Shown: piece by piece, positions 1 to 7,841 of the stretch
How positions within the stretch are numbered: position 1 is the stretch's first letter
Layout: the number at the start of each line of letters is the position of its first letter
From: an uncultured Subdoligranulum sp.
Lineage (GTDB): Bacteria; Bacillota; Clostridia; Oscillospirales; Ruminococcaceae
Assembly: GCA_900545545.1 (NCBI GenBank)
Contig: UQZO01000024.1
Span: forward strand, 1-26,017
DNA length: 26,017 nucleotides
Direction of reading: 5' to 3'
Notes under the pieces: generated by a model
Told to the model about the DNA's origin: nothing
The model's database searches: none
Seen by the model: only the letters and a program-made list of their open reading frames with translations
Program-made: the position numbers and the translations under genes

Positions 1-292
1 CAATGTGGCGCAGGGTGGGCAGGTCCTCCACCGGGAAAAATCCCCGGTAGGCCAGGGCGCTGTAAAGGCCCGGCGCCGTATGGCCTTTGGAGAGCACGAA
101 CCGGTCCCGGTCCTCCCATTTGGGGTTGGCGGGGTCGATGCGCATTTCCTTGTTGTAGAGGTAGGCGAACAGCTCGGCCGCCGAAAGGCTGCCGCCGGGA
201 TGCCCGGCCTTGGCGCCGTGGGTGGATTCGATTACGCCCATGCGCACCTTGCAGGCTGCAATCTGCAGCTTCAAGCGTTCTTCCTTTGTCAT
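1..292 (-). CDS. Transketolase, N-terminal subunit (partial, runs off window)
   Basis: The first 97 codons are present, starting at the ATG at 292-290; the gene continues beyond base 1. The protein has the typical start of split transketolases: a conserved STHGAKAGHPGGSLSAAEL segment (residues 23-41) followed by RDRFVLSKGHTAPGLYSAL. These segments bind thiamine pyrophosphate and substrate. Many Firmicutes carry transketolase as two half-length proteins, and the short N-terminal extension here suits the split form, with the C-terminal half expected next outside the window. It starts one base after the transaldolase stop, so the two are translationally coupled. The likely Shine-Dalgarno (GGTGAG) lies in the last codons of the transaldolase. 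Together with its neighbours it moves xylulose-5-phosphate made from arabinose into the non-oxidative pentose phosphate pathway. The split state is inferred because the rest is not visible. Confidence 0.9.
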   Translation of the reverse strand, partial: MTKEERLKLQIAACKVRMGVIESTHGAKAGHPGGSLSAAELFAYLYNKEMRIDPANPKWEDRDRFVLSKGHTAPGLYSALAYRGFFPVEDLPTLRHI

Positions 293-293
293 A

Positions 294-953
294 TTACTCA
301 CCAAACACCTTTACATAGTCGGCTTTGAACTTCTCAATGCCGGAATCGGTCAGCGGATGATGGAGCATCTGCTCAATGACCTTGTAGGGCACCGTGGCAA
401 TGTCGGCACCGGCCAGGGCGCAGTCGGTCACGTGGATGGGGTTGCGCACGCTGGCGGCGATGATCTGGGTCTCGATGTCGGGGTAGTTGAGGAACATATC
501 GTGGATGGTCTCGATGAGCTCGATGCCGCGCTGGGAAATGTCATCCAGACGTCCCAGGAAGGGGCTGACGTAGGTGGCACCGGCGCGGGCGGCCAGCAGC
601 GCCTGGTTGGCGCTGAAGATCAGGGTGCAGTTGGTGGGGATGCCCTTGGCGGAGAGCGCTTTGATGGCCTTGAGGCCCTCGGCAGTCATGGGAATCTTGA
701 CGACCATGTGCTTGGGGTCCAGGGCGTAGATGGCTTCGCCTTCTTTCACCATGGTCTCGGCGTCGGTGGTGGTGGCTTTTACCTCGCCGCTGATGGGGCC
801 GTCCACGATGGTGGCGATCTCGGCCAGGGTCTCGGCGTAGTCGCGGCCTTCCTTGGCAATCAGGCTGGGGTTGGTGGTGACGCCGGCGATAACGCCCATG
901 TCGTTGGCGGCGCGGATCTCGTCCACGTTGGCGGTATCAATAAAGAATTTCAT
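294..953 (-). CDS. Transaldolase / fructose-6-phosphate aldolase-like
   Basis: A 219-residue protein of the short (about 215-220 residue) transaldolase/FSA family. It begins MKFFIDTANVDEI, carries GVTTNPSLI at 24-32, and has VVKIPMT with Lys86 at the Schiff-base position. Later blocks PTNCTLIFSANQA and YVSPFLGR complete the aldolase barrel pattern. It would transfer the dihydroxyacetone unit between sedoheptulose-7-phosphate and glyceraldehyde-3-phosphate, or act as an aldolase on fructose-6-phosphate; sequence alone does not separate these. A strong AAGGAG Shine-Dalgarno sits 9 bases before the ATG and overlaps the araD stop, so it belongs to the same operon. Its position between araD and transketolase favours a pentose phosphate role. 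Confidence 0.93.
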   Translation of the reverse strand: MKFFIDTANVDEIRAANDMGVIAGVTTNPSLIAKEGRDYAETLAEIATIVDGPISGEVKATTTDAETMVKEGEAIYALDPKHMVVKIPMTAEGLKAIKALSAKGIPTNCTLIFSANQALLAARAGATYVSPFLGRLDDISQRGIELIETIHDMFLNYPDIETQIIAASVRNPIHVTDCALAGADIATVPYKVIEQMLHHPLTDSGIEKFKADYVKVFGE

Positions 954-966
954 GCTGCTGCACTCC

Positions 967-1665
967 TTACTTCTTCTGTCCGTAATAGGCGTTGGGGCCG
1001 TGTTTGCGCATATAATGTTTGTCCTGCAGGTACTGGGGGGCCGGGGCGGCGCTGGGGTCTACCTGGCGGGTCAGCAGGGCCATCTTGGCCACCTCTTCCA
1101 GCACCACGGCGTGGTAGACGGCCTGGGCCGCATCCTTGCCCCAGGTGAAGGGGCCGTGGCTGTGGCAGATGACGCCCGGCACGGCCACCGGGTCAATACC
1201 CCGGTCAGTGAAAGTCTCAATGATGATTTTGCCGGTGTTCTTCTCGTAATCCTCGTCCAGCTCCTCCTTCGTCAGGTGACGGGCGCAGGGCACGGCACCG
1301 TAGAAGTAGTCGGCGTGGGTGGTGCCGTAGCAGGGGATATCCCGCCCGGCCTGGGCCCATGCCACCGCGTAGGGGCTGTGGGTATGTACGATGCCGCCCA
1401 GGCTGGGGAAGGCCTTGTACAGCTCCAGGTGGGTTTTGGTATCGCTGGAGGGGTTGAGATCGCCCTCCACCCGGTTGCCGTCCAGGTCCAGCACCACGAG
1501 GTTTCCCGGCGTCAGTTCGTCGTATTCCACGCCGGAGGGCTTGATGACCACAAGGCCCTTCTCCCGGTCGATGCCCGACACATTGCCCCAGGTATAGGTC
1601 ACGAGGTTGCGGCGGGGCAATTCCATATTGGCCTCGTAGACCTGTTTGCGCAGTTCTTCCAGCAT
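967..1665 (-). CDS. araD: L-ribulose-5-phosphate 4-epimerase
   Basis: Class II aldolase/AraD family protein of 232 residues. It converts L-ribulose-5-phosphate to D-xylulose-5-phosphate with a bound divalent metal. Visible hallmarks are the N-terminal LVTYTWGNVSGID loop, VIKPSGVEY, the metal-binding HTHSPYAVAWAQAG motif, the YGTTHADYF segment, and the third metal histidine in ICHSHGPFTWGKDA. A longer reading starts at a GTG at 1677, but I chose the ATG at 1665. GTGAGG lies 6 bases upstream as a good ribosome site, and MLEELRKQVYEANMEL matches the usual family start. It follows the araA stop by 8 bases and precedes the transaldolase by 13, so it sits inside one transcription unit. Confidence 0.96.
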   Translation of the reverse strand: MLEELRKQVYEANMELPRRNLVTYTWGNVSGIDREKGLVVIKPSGVEYDELTPGNLVVLDLDGNRVEGDLNPSSDTKTHLELYKAFPSLGGIVHTHSPYAVAWAQAGRDIPCYGTTHADYFYGAVPCARHLTKEELDEDYEKNTGKIIIETFTDRGIDPVAVPGVICHSHGPFTWGKDAAQAVYHAVVLEEVAKMALLTRQVDPSAAPAPQYLQDKHYMRKHGPNAYYGQKK

Positions 1666-1673
1666 AGTATACC

Positions 1674-3146
1674 TCACTTCAGTTTCCAGGCAAGGTCGGC
1701 CAGGAACAGGTCATGCTCCAGCGCCTCAGGGGTGGTATCCTTGCCGATGTGAACGAACTCAATGCCCATCATGTTGGCCCAGTCGTGCATCTGTTCGGCG
1801 GTGACGTCGTAGCTCAGCACCGTGTGGTGGGCGCCGCCTGCGGTGATCCAGCACTCCACGCCGGTGGTCAGGTCGGGCAGGGCCTTCCACATAACGCGGG
1901 CAACCGGCAGGTTGGGCATGGGCAGAATGGGCTTCACGCACTCGATATCCTGGCAGATCAGGCGCAGGCGGCCGCCCATATCAATGAGGCTGACCACAAT
2001 GGCCTTGCCGGGCTTGCCCTCAAACACCAGACGGGCGGGGTCTTTCTCGTTCATGCCGATGCCCAGGTGATGGGTCTCGATGCGGGGGCGCTCCGCCGCG
2101 CAGCAGGGGCAGACTTCCAGCATGTGGGCGCCCAGGCTGTACTCGGCACCGGGGGCCAGGTTGTAGGTGTAGTCCTCCATGAAGAGGGAGCAGCCGTTGC
2201 CGCCCTCACCCATGGCTTTCATAATGGCGGTCATGGCGGCAACTTTCCAGTCGCCCTCGCCGCCGTAGCCGTAGCCCTGGGCCATCAGGTGCTGGCTGGC
2301 CAGGCCGGGCAGCTGTTCCATGCCGTACAGGTCCTGGAAGGTGTTGGAGAAAGCCTTGCAGCCTTCGGCGTCCAGCATCTTCTTGATGGCGATTTCCTCC
2401 CGGGCCTGGTAGCGGATGGCGTCGATGTTGTCGGTGGCAACGTCGTAGTTGGCGCGGTAGACTTCCATCAGCTCGTCGATCTCGGCGTCGGTGACTTCGT
2501 TCATCACCTTCACCAGGTCGCCCACGGCCCAGGTGTTCACCTGCCAGCCCAGCTTGGCCTGCACTTCCACCTTGTCGCCCTCGGTGACCGCCACTTCACG
2601 CATGTTGTCGCCAAAGCGCATGACTTTCAGCTCGCGGGAGACGGCCACGCCCACGGCGGTGCGCATCCAGCGGCCCAGACGCTTCTGGACTTCCTCATCC
2701 TGCCAGTAGCCGGCAATGATCTTGCGGGGCATCCGCAGCCGGGCGGCGATGAACCCGTGCTCGCGGTCGCCGTGGGCGGCCTGGTTCAGGTTCATGAAGT
2801 CCATGTCGATCTCCTCGTTGGGGATCTCGCGGTTGTACTGGGTGGCAAAGTGGCAGTAGGGCTTCTGCAGGTCCACAAAGCCGTTGATCCACATCTTACT
2901 GGGGCTGAAGGTATGGCACCAGGTGATGATGCCTGCGCAGTGGGGGTCATAGTTGGCTTCCCGCACCACGTCGGCAATTTCCTTGTTGGTCTTGGCGGTG
3001 ACCTTGTACACGATCTTGCAGGGCAGATTGCCGGAGGCGTTCAGCACCTCGGTCATCTCGGCGGCACGGTTGGCCACGGTTTCCAGCACTTCGGGGCCGT
3101 ACAGGAACTGACCGCCCACCACAAACCAGAATTCATAGTCTTGCAT
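1674..3146 (-). CDS. araA: L-arabinose isomerase
   Basis: A 490-residue protein, close to the usual 500 of the family. It isomerises L-arabinose to L-ribulose with Mn2+. The N-terminus MQDYEFWFVVGGQFLYGPE is diagnostic. The active-site blocks are present: GYGGEGDWKVAAM, SLFMEDYTYNL, LGAHMLEVCP and the late GGAHHTVLS, which carry the acids and histidines that ligate metal in the family. I took the ATG at 3146. An in-frame reading extends to 3287 but lacks family sequence and overlaps the kinase. The GAGGAGG ribosome site is about 14 bases from this ATG, rather far, so a non-ATG start a few codons upstream is possible. The gene lies 19 bases after the kinase. Confidence 0.97.
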   Translation of the reverse strand: MQDYEFWFVVGGQFLYGPEVLETVANRAAEMTEVLNASGNLPCKIVYKVTAKTNKEIADVVREANYDPHCAGIITWCHTFSPSKMWINGFVDLQKPYCHFATQYNREIPNEEIDMDFMNLNQAAHGDREHGFIAARLRMPRKIIAGYWQDEEVQKRLGRWMRTAVGVAVSRELKVMRFGDNMREVAVTEGDKVEVQAKLGWQVNTWAVGDLVKVMNEVTDAEIDELMEVYRANYDVATDNIDAIRYQAREEIAIKKMLDAEGCKAFSNTFQDLYGMEQLPGLASQHLMAQGYGYGGEGDWKVAAMTAIMKAMGEGGNGCSLFMEDYTYNLAPGAEYSLGAHMLEVCPCCAAERPRIETHHLGIGMNEKDPARLVFEGKPGKAIVVSLIDMGGRLRLICQDIECVKPILPMPNLPVARVMWKALPDLTTGVECWITAGGAHHTVLSYDVTAEQMHDWANMMGIEFVHIGKDTTPEALEHDLFLADLAWKLK

Positions 3147-3165
3147 ACGTATGGTAAATACCTCC

Positions 3166-4749
3166 TCAGAAATGTTCAACGGCGGCGCGTTCAGCGTGCA
3201 GCGCAGCCTTGTATCGTTCCAAAAATGCGGTAAAGCCGCGCACGTCCTCCTCCTGGGGGGCCAGGGTGGAGCCGGGGGCATCGGCAAAGATCTTTTGCTG
3301 CAGGTAGTCGGCCAGGTTCAGCGTGCAGCCTTCCAGCACGGCCAGGCGGTACCCGGCCAGCAGCGCCATGCCGTAGGGGCCGCCCTCACCGGCGGTCTCC
3401 ATTACGGTGACGGGGGCCTGGGCCGCCGCCGCCAGATACCGCTGGGCGACGCCGGGGGTCTTGAAGAGGCCGCCGTGGCCCAGCAGACGGTCCACCGCTA
3501 CCTTTTCGTCCTGCAGAATGTCCAGCCCGATCTTGAGGGTGGACATGGCCGAGTAGATGTTGGCGCGCATGAGGTTGGCCAGCGAGAAATCGCTGCCCGC
3601 CGTGCGCAGCAGCATCGGGTGGCCCGCGTCGAAGTGGGTCACGCCTTCGCCGGAATAGTAGTTCACCGGCACCACGTCGCCGCAGTCCGGCGCGCCTTCC
3701 AGCGAGGCGTTGAAGAGCAGCGGGAACAGCTGGGAGGCGGGCATCTTGGCCCCGCACAGGGCGGCTACCTGACCGAAGAGGTTCACCCAGGCGTTCAGGT
3801 CGCTGGTGCAGTTGTTGCAGTGGACCATGGCCACCGGGGCGCCGTCCGGCGTGGTGACCAGGTCAATTTCGGGGTAAACGTTCTGCAGCGGCTTTTCCAG
3901 CACCACCATGGCAAAGATGGAGGTGCCCGCGCTCACGTTGCCGGTGCGCTTGGCCACCGTGTTGGTGGCGGCCATGCCGGTACCGGCGTCGCCCTCGGGC
4001 GGGCAGACCGGCGCACCGGGGGTCAGTGTGCCGGTGGGGTCCAGCAATCTGGCGCCCGCCTCGGTCAGGGTCCCGGCGTCCTGCCCGGCACAGAGCACCT
4101 TGGGCAGCAGGTCCCGCAGATGGTAGGGCAGCTTCGCCTCGTCCAGCAGCTCGTCAAAGCTGGCGGTCATGGCGGCGTCGTAGTCGCAGGTATCGCTGTC
4201 GATGGGGAAGATGCCCGCCGCATCGCCGATGCCCAGCACCTTCCGGCCGGTGAGCTGCCAGTGCACGTAGCCTGCCAGCGTGGTCAAAAAGTCAATATCC
4301 TTCACATGGTCCTCGCCGTTGAGGATGGCCTGGTAAAGGTGGGCCACGCTCCAGCGCTGGGGAATGTTGAAGTGGAACCGCTCGGTCAGCGCATCGGCCG
4401 CGGGGCCGGTGGTGGTGTTGCGCCAGGTGCGGAACGCCGCCAGCTGGTTGCCGTCCTTGTCAAAGGGCAGGTAACCGTGCATCATGGCCGAAACGCCCAG
4501 GGCGCCCACCGTGGTCAGCGGTTCGCCGCAGGTGTTCCGGTAGTCCTCGGCCAGGTTGCGGTAGGCATCCTGGATGCCGTCCCAGACTTCCTCCAGCGGG
4601 TAGGTCCAGTACCCGTCCTCAAAATGATTTTCCCAGTCGTGAGCGCCGCTGGCCAGCACCGAACCGTCGGGGCCTGCCAGCACGGCCTTGATGCGGGTGG
4701 AACCCAGCTCAATGCCCAACGCAGTGGATTTTTGTTCAAATTTGTTCAT
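3166..4749 (-). CDS. FGGY-family sugar kinase, probable L-ribulokinase
   Basis: A 527-residue FGGY carbohydrate kinase. The N-terminal phosphate-binding segment is LGIELGSTRIKAVL (11-24), and EGDAGTGMA carries the probable catalytic base Asp254. Further blocks VSAGTSIFAMV and GGPYGMALLAGY match the C-terminal ATPase lobe. The most likely reaction is ATP-dependent phosphorylation of L-ribulose, because it is the first gene of an operon with araA and araD and no other kinase is present. Its sequence style is not the classic 566-residue E. coli AraB, so a related pentulose such as xylulose cannot be excluded. The ATG at 4749 has AGGCGG 7 bases upstream; a longer reading to 4866 would overlap the divergent regulator and was rejected. 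Confidence 0.88.
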   Translation of the reverse strand: MNKFEQKSTALGIELGSTRIKAVLAGPDGSVLASGAHDWENHFEDGYWTYPLEEVWDGIQDAYRNLAEDYRNTCGEPLTTVGALGVSAMMHGYLPFDKDGNQLAAFRTWRNTTTGPAADALTERFHFNIPQRWSVAHLYQAILNGEDHVKDIDFLTTLAGYVHWQLTGRKVLGIGDAAGIFPIDSDTCDYDAAMTASFDELLDEAKLPYHLRDLLPKVLCAGQDAGTLTEAGARLLDPTGTLTPGAPVCPPEGDAGTGMAATNTVAKRTGNVSAGTSIFAMVVLEKPLQNVYPEIDLVTTPDGAPVAMVHCNNCTSDLNAWVNLFGQVAALCGAKMPASQLFPLLFNASLEGAPDCGDVVPVNYYSGEGVTHFDAGHPMLLRTAGSDFSLANLMRANIYSAMSTLKIGLDILQDEKVAVDRLLGHGGLFKTPGVAQRYLAAAAQAPVTVMETAGEGGPYGMALLAGYRLAVLEGCTLNLADYLQQKIFADAPGSTLAPQEEDVRGFTAFLERYKAALHAERAAVEHF

Positions 4750-4786
4750 GAGATCACCGCCTGTGAGATGTATGTTGTGGAAACGA

Positions 4787-4815
4787 TTGACAGCGCCGCA
4801 GGCGCCATTTACAAT
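4787..4815 (+). promoter_or_regulatory. Sigma-A promoter of the PocR/AraC regulator with embedded palindrome
   Basis: TTGACA (4787-4792), 17-base spacer, TACAAT (4810-4815), almost the full vegetative consensus. The spacer holds the inverted repeat GCGCC-GCA-GGCGC (4793-4805), well placed as an operator. It lies in the 97-base gap between the divergent arabinose operon and its probable regulator, so the same site could control both directions. No equally clear promoter was found for the minus-strand operon, which would fit dependence on an activator. Confidence 0.75.
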
Positions 4816-4846
4816 ACAAAGTAAGGATAGAAAGGAGTGTGGGGGC

Positions 4847-5692
4847 GTGCGTGCCGTTTTCGACAAGGAAGAGCTGCTGGTGCTGCTGCGGGACTTTTAC
4901 GAGCTGACCGGCCTGCGCACCGTCGTGTTTGACGAGTGGGGGATGGACATTCTCTCCTATCCCCAGGAGCTGCCCACCTATTGCCGGCTCATCCGCGACA
5001 CCCCCGCGGGACAAATGGGCTGCCGCCTGTGTGACCAGAAAGCCTGCCGCCAGGCCCAGCGGGAACGCAAGACGCTGGTGTACCCCTGCCACGCGGGGCT
5101 GATCGAAGCCATCACCCCCATCCAGGTGGACGATGTCATCGTGGGGTATCTGCTGCTCAGCCATATTGTGCAGGGCGCCGATGAGGAAGCGGAATGGCAG
5201 CGGGCCCGCCAGCTCTGCGAAGGGTTCGGCATCCCGGAAAAGACGCTGTACGAAGCCTACTGCCAGCTGCCGCGCACGCCCTACAGCATTCTGCGGGCAG
5301 CCTGCGATCTGCTGTCGCTGTCGGCCCAGGCGCTATGCCAGGTGCATATGGCCCGGCTGGTACCCGGCAGCCCCCAGGAGACCCTCAACCGGTTTTTGTC
5401 GGACCATCTGGCCGAGGACCTTTCCAGCGAGCGGATCTGTGCCGCGTTGGGCATGGGGCGCACCGCGCTGTACAAGTTCTCCAAGGAAACCTACGGCTGC
5501 GGCATCAACGAATATGTACGCCGCCTGCGCATCCAGCGGGCCATGAATCTGCTGATTACAACCAACCTCACCAACGGCGAGATCTGCCAGCAGATCGGCA
5601 TGGCGGATTACAACTATTTCTTCCGGGTTTTCCGCGCCGAAACCGGCTTTACGCCCCAGGCGTACCGGCGGCAGTTTGCGGTGCGAGAGTAA
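4847..5692 (+). CDS. AraC-family transcriptional regulator with PocR sensory domain
   Basis: A 281-residue regulator. Residues about 8-110 match a PocR-type sensory domain: FDEWGMDILSY, then a cysteine cluster (GCRLCDQKAC, with Cys59, Cys62 and Cys67) and VYPCHAGL, ending at VIVGYLLLSHIVQG. Residues about 185-281 form the double helix-turn-helix of AraC proteins, ending DYNYFFRVFRAETGFTPQAYRRQF. I chose the GTG at 4847 because AAAGGAG ends 9 bases upstream and the upstream in-frame sequence overlaps the promoter. Divergence from the arabinose operon suggests it senses a sugar or sugar phosphate and activates that operon; the ligand is inferred. PocR domains in other bacteria sense small molecules such as hydrocarbon derivatives. 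Confidence 0.88.
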   Translation: MRAVFDKEELLVLLRDFYELTGLRTVVFDEWGMDILSYPQELPTYCRLIRDTPAGQMGCRLCDQKACRQAQRERKTLVYPCHAGLIEAITPIQVDDVIVGYLLLSHIVQGADEEAEWQRARQLCEGFGIPEKTLYEAYCQLPRTPYSILRAACDLLSLSAQALCQVHMARLVPGSPQETLNRFLSDHLAEDLSSERICAALGMGRTALYKFSKETYGCGINEYVRRLRIQRAMNLLITTNLTNGEICQQIGMADYNYFFRVFRAETGFTPQAYRRQFAVRE

Positions 5693-5818
5693 GGTTCCCG
5701 TACTGTCTTTATCATACCGCCGGCAGCCCCTGCGCGTATAGTAACGATTGTTCGATTTACTGGATTTTTGTTCGCGGCCCGGTGGCCGCCGGTTATAAAA
5801 GGATTTTTTCTGCCGAAC

Positions 5819-5850
5819 AAAAAGGCGGGCACCTCGGTGCCCGCCTTTTT
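5819..5850. terminator. Bidirectional intrinsic terminator
   Basis: A perfect 14-bp stem (AAAAAGGCGGGCAC pairing with GTGCCCGCCTTTTT) with the tetraloop CTCG. It has a T run on the plus strand and T's on the minus strand as well. It sits between the plus-strand regulator and the minus-strand permease remnant, so it can end transcription from both sides. Confidence 0.9.
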
Positions 5851-5908
5851 GGCTGTTATGCGGCGGGCACGGCCCGGTGGGAGAGAAGAGGGCGGGCTGC
5901 CCGCGGGA

Positions 5909-6762
5909 TTACTTGTTCTTTTCCTTGATGTGGGCAAAGACGCTCTGCAACACGATGAAGAAGCACAGCAGCGCCGCCGTCAGGATGTTGGGCCAGGAGC
6001 TGGCCAGTTTGCCGTTGGCTTTGACGATGGTGGAGATGGTACCGTTGATCAGCACGCCGAAGAAGGAGCCGATCACGTTGCCCACGCCGCCGGTGAGCAG
6101 CGTGCCGCCGATGACCGAGGAGGCGATGGCGTCCATCTCCATGCCGGTGGCCTGGCTGACGCTGGCGGAGGTGGTGTTCAGGCAGTAGCAGATACCGCCG
6201 ATGGAGCACAGGAAGGAGCAGAGCACATGGGCCTTCAGCCGGGTGCGCTTGACGTCCAGGCCCATCATGGCGGCGGACTGTTCGCTGCCGCCCACGGCGT
6301 AGAGGGAGCGGCCGAACCGGGTGTAGCGCAGCACCAGGAAGATGACCACCAGCACGAGGAGGGCCACCACCACGCCGATGCGGATGTAGGGCATGACCAT
6401 CTTGCCGCTCTTGTTGACTACGCCGCCGAAGGGCAGGTAGATACGGTAGTTGGCCCAGTTGTAGAAGGTTTCGCTCACATCCTGGGTGATGGAGAGCTGG
6501 TTGGTGGAGATGACGGCCGTCATGCCGCGGGCGAAGAACATGCCCGCCATGGTGACGATGAAGGGCTGGATGCGCAGGTGGTCCACGCAAAAGCCCTGCA
6601 CCAGGCCGAAGACCAGACCGACGACCAGTACGATGAGGCACATGAGCCAGGCGTTGATCTTCCATTCGCCCATGCCGTAGGCCAGCAGCATGCAGTCCAG
6701 CGCCACCAGGGAGCCCACGGAAATATCAATGCCGCCGGTGAGCATCACGCAGCTCATGGCTA
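5909..6762 (-). pseudogene. ABC sugar transporter permease (RbsC/YjfF type), N-terminally truncated
   Basis: About 283 residues of a BPD_transp_2-type permease, the family that imports ribose, galactofuranose or arabinose. Homology begins abruptly at the conserved MSCVMLTGGIDISVGS block, which normally lies about 55-60 residues into the protein. The rest looks intact: IQPFIVTMAGMFFARG, RYTRFGRSLYAVGGS, the TM-rich middle and DAIASSVIGGTLLTGGVGNVIG near the C-terminus. Immediately upstream the frame runs into a stop (TAA near 6766-6768, minus strand) and base composition changes to AT-rich. One or two N-terminal membrane segments are therefore missing. An internal ATG at 6757 could start a shortened protein, but function is doubtful. 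The ATPase and binding-protein genes expected upstream are absent, so DNA has been lost or joined here. Confidence 0.85.
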
Positions 6763-6832
6763 ATTAGATGTAATAAAAGTGGAGAAAGGAAAAGCACAAT
6801 CCAGACGGAACCGGTGGTGCAGTCAAGAAATA

Positions 6833-6861
6833 TTGTGGAAACACAAGATTTCCGCTATAAT
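6833..6861 (+). promoter_or_regulatory. Promoter of the accessory cassette
   Basis: TTGTGG (6833-6838), 17-base spacer, TATAAT (6856-6861). Inside lies the inverted repeat GGAAA-N7-TTTCC (6837-6853), well placed for repression by the small helix-turn-helix protein encoded next, as in self-regulated Cro/CI systems. It is the only clear promoter for the four plus-strand genes that follow. Confidence 0.75.
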
Positions 6862-6903
6862 GGGTGCAGAATACTCAATGATGGAAAGAGAGGCAGGAAG
6901 CCT

Positions 6904-7128
6904 ATGCACATTAGCTATCAGCCACTATGGAACACCTTGAAAGAGCGCGGCATGAGAAAAGAGGACTTGCGGCTTGCCGCCGGTCTGACCACCAACATGA
7001 TTGCTAACATGGGTAAGGGCGAGCATATTAGCATGAAAACGCTGCTGCGTATCTGCGAAGCCCTGAATTGTGGCATTTTAGATGTGATTGAGTTGGAAGT
7101 AGATGGGGCTAATCAAAGTAAAGAATAA
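6904..7128 (+). CDS. Small Cro/CI-type helix-turn-helix regulator
   Basis: A 74-residue single-domain DNA-binding protein. The five-helix Cro/CI pattern is visible: LWNTLKERGMRKEDLRLAAG, then the recognition segment LTTNMIANMGKGEHISMKTL, then LLRICEALNCGILDVIEL. It starts at the ATG at 6904, with AGAGGCAGGAAG just upstream; a longer frame from 6814 overlaps the promoter and was rejected. Proteins of this size and sequence are common on Gram-positive plasmids and integrative elements next to resistance genes. It ends 28 bases before the acetyltransferase gene and shares its promoter. The palindrome in that promoter suggests it controls the cassette, perhaps repressing itself. Confidence 0.82.
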   Translation: MHISYQPLWNTLKERGMRKEDLRLAAGLTTNMIANMGKGEHISMKTLLRICEALNCGILDVIELEVDGANQSKE

Positions 7129-7156
7129 AACAAAGATCTATGAGGAGGTTATATAT

Positions 7157-7806
7157 ATGCAATACGGACCAAATCCGAATGCAATTTATCCGAATGAGGC
7201 AATTAAGAGTGTGTGCTTTATTAAAAATGTTATTACCCGCCCCAATATCATAGTGGGCGAATATTCTTACTATGATGACATAAATGGCGCAGAAAGATTT
7301 GAAGAACACGTAACGCATCATTACGAATTCCTCGGTGATAAATTGATTATAGGTAAATTTTGTGCTATAGCTAAGGGAATAGAGTTTGTAATGAACGGTG
7401 CAAATCATCGAATGTGCAGCGTTACTACCTATCCTTTTAATATTATGGGATTATGGGCGGTGGCTGGGAACAGTTCACTCCGACTTTGGCGGACTTACCG
7501 CTAAAGGGTGATACCGTGGTTGGAAATGATGTCTGGATTGGGCAAAATGTTACTGTAATGCCGGGTGTGAATACCGGAGATGGTGCAATTATAGCTGCAA
7601 ATTCTGTTGTAACAAAAGACATTCCCGCCTACTGTATTGCCGGTGGAAATCCTTGCAAAATAATAAAAAGACGCTTTGATGATGAGCTTATTGCATACTT
7701 GCAAGAAATAAAATGGTGGGACTGGTCACCAGAGAAAATATTCGCAAATCTCAAGGCGTTATGCAGCGGTGACTTGGAACAGATCCGCAACATAATCGAG
7801 GTGTAA
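7157..7806 (+). pseudogene. Vat-like streptogramin A / xenobiotic O-acetyltransferase, frameshifted
   Basis: Two overlapping frames together encode one left-handed beta-helix acetyltransferase of the Vat/CatB (XAT) group, which inactivates streptogramin A antibiotics or similar alcohols with acetyl-CoA. The first part (7157 to about 7457) has YGPNPNAIYP, VGEYSYYDD and the active-site block MNGANHRM with His84. The second part (from about 7450) continues with GGGWEQFTPTL, LPLKGDTVVGNDVWIG, MPGVNTGDGAIIAANSVV and YCIAGGNPCKIIKRRF. The break is a tandem duplication of ATTATGGG at 7442-7457; removing one copy restores a single frame of about 213 residues, the normal family length. TGAGGAGG 8 bases before the ATG is a strong ribosome site. 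The second frame has its own ATG at 7453, but half a trimeric hexapeptide enzyme is unlikely to work. Confidence 0.88.
7442..7457 (+). repeat. 8-bp tandem duplication causing a frameshift
   Basis: ATTATGGG occurs twice in direct succession (7442-7449 and 7450-7457). The extra copy shifts the acetyltransferase frame by +2. One copy gives the expected family sequence through this site. Confidence 0.9.
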
Positions 7807-7841
7807 TTTTGTTGGAATTGATGTTTTGATGGTGGAAATAA

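Noticed and set aside
210..1752. Several plus-strand open frames over the transaldolase and araD genes
   Set aside because: GC-rich shadows of clear minus-strand genes, with low-complexity Gly/His/Val-rich translations and no family features.
4776..4792. A catabolite-response (cre)-like sequence TGGAAACGATTGACA in the arabinose control region
   Set aside because: The first half matches the cre consensus but the second half is out of register, and it overlaps the -35 element of the regulator. Not strong enough to call.
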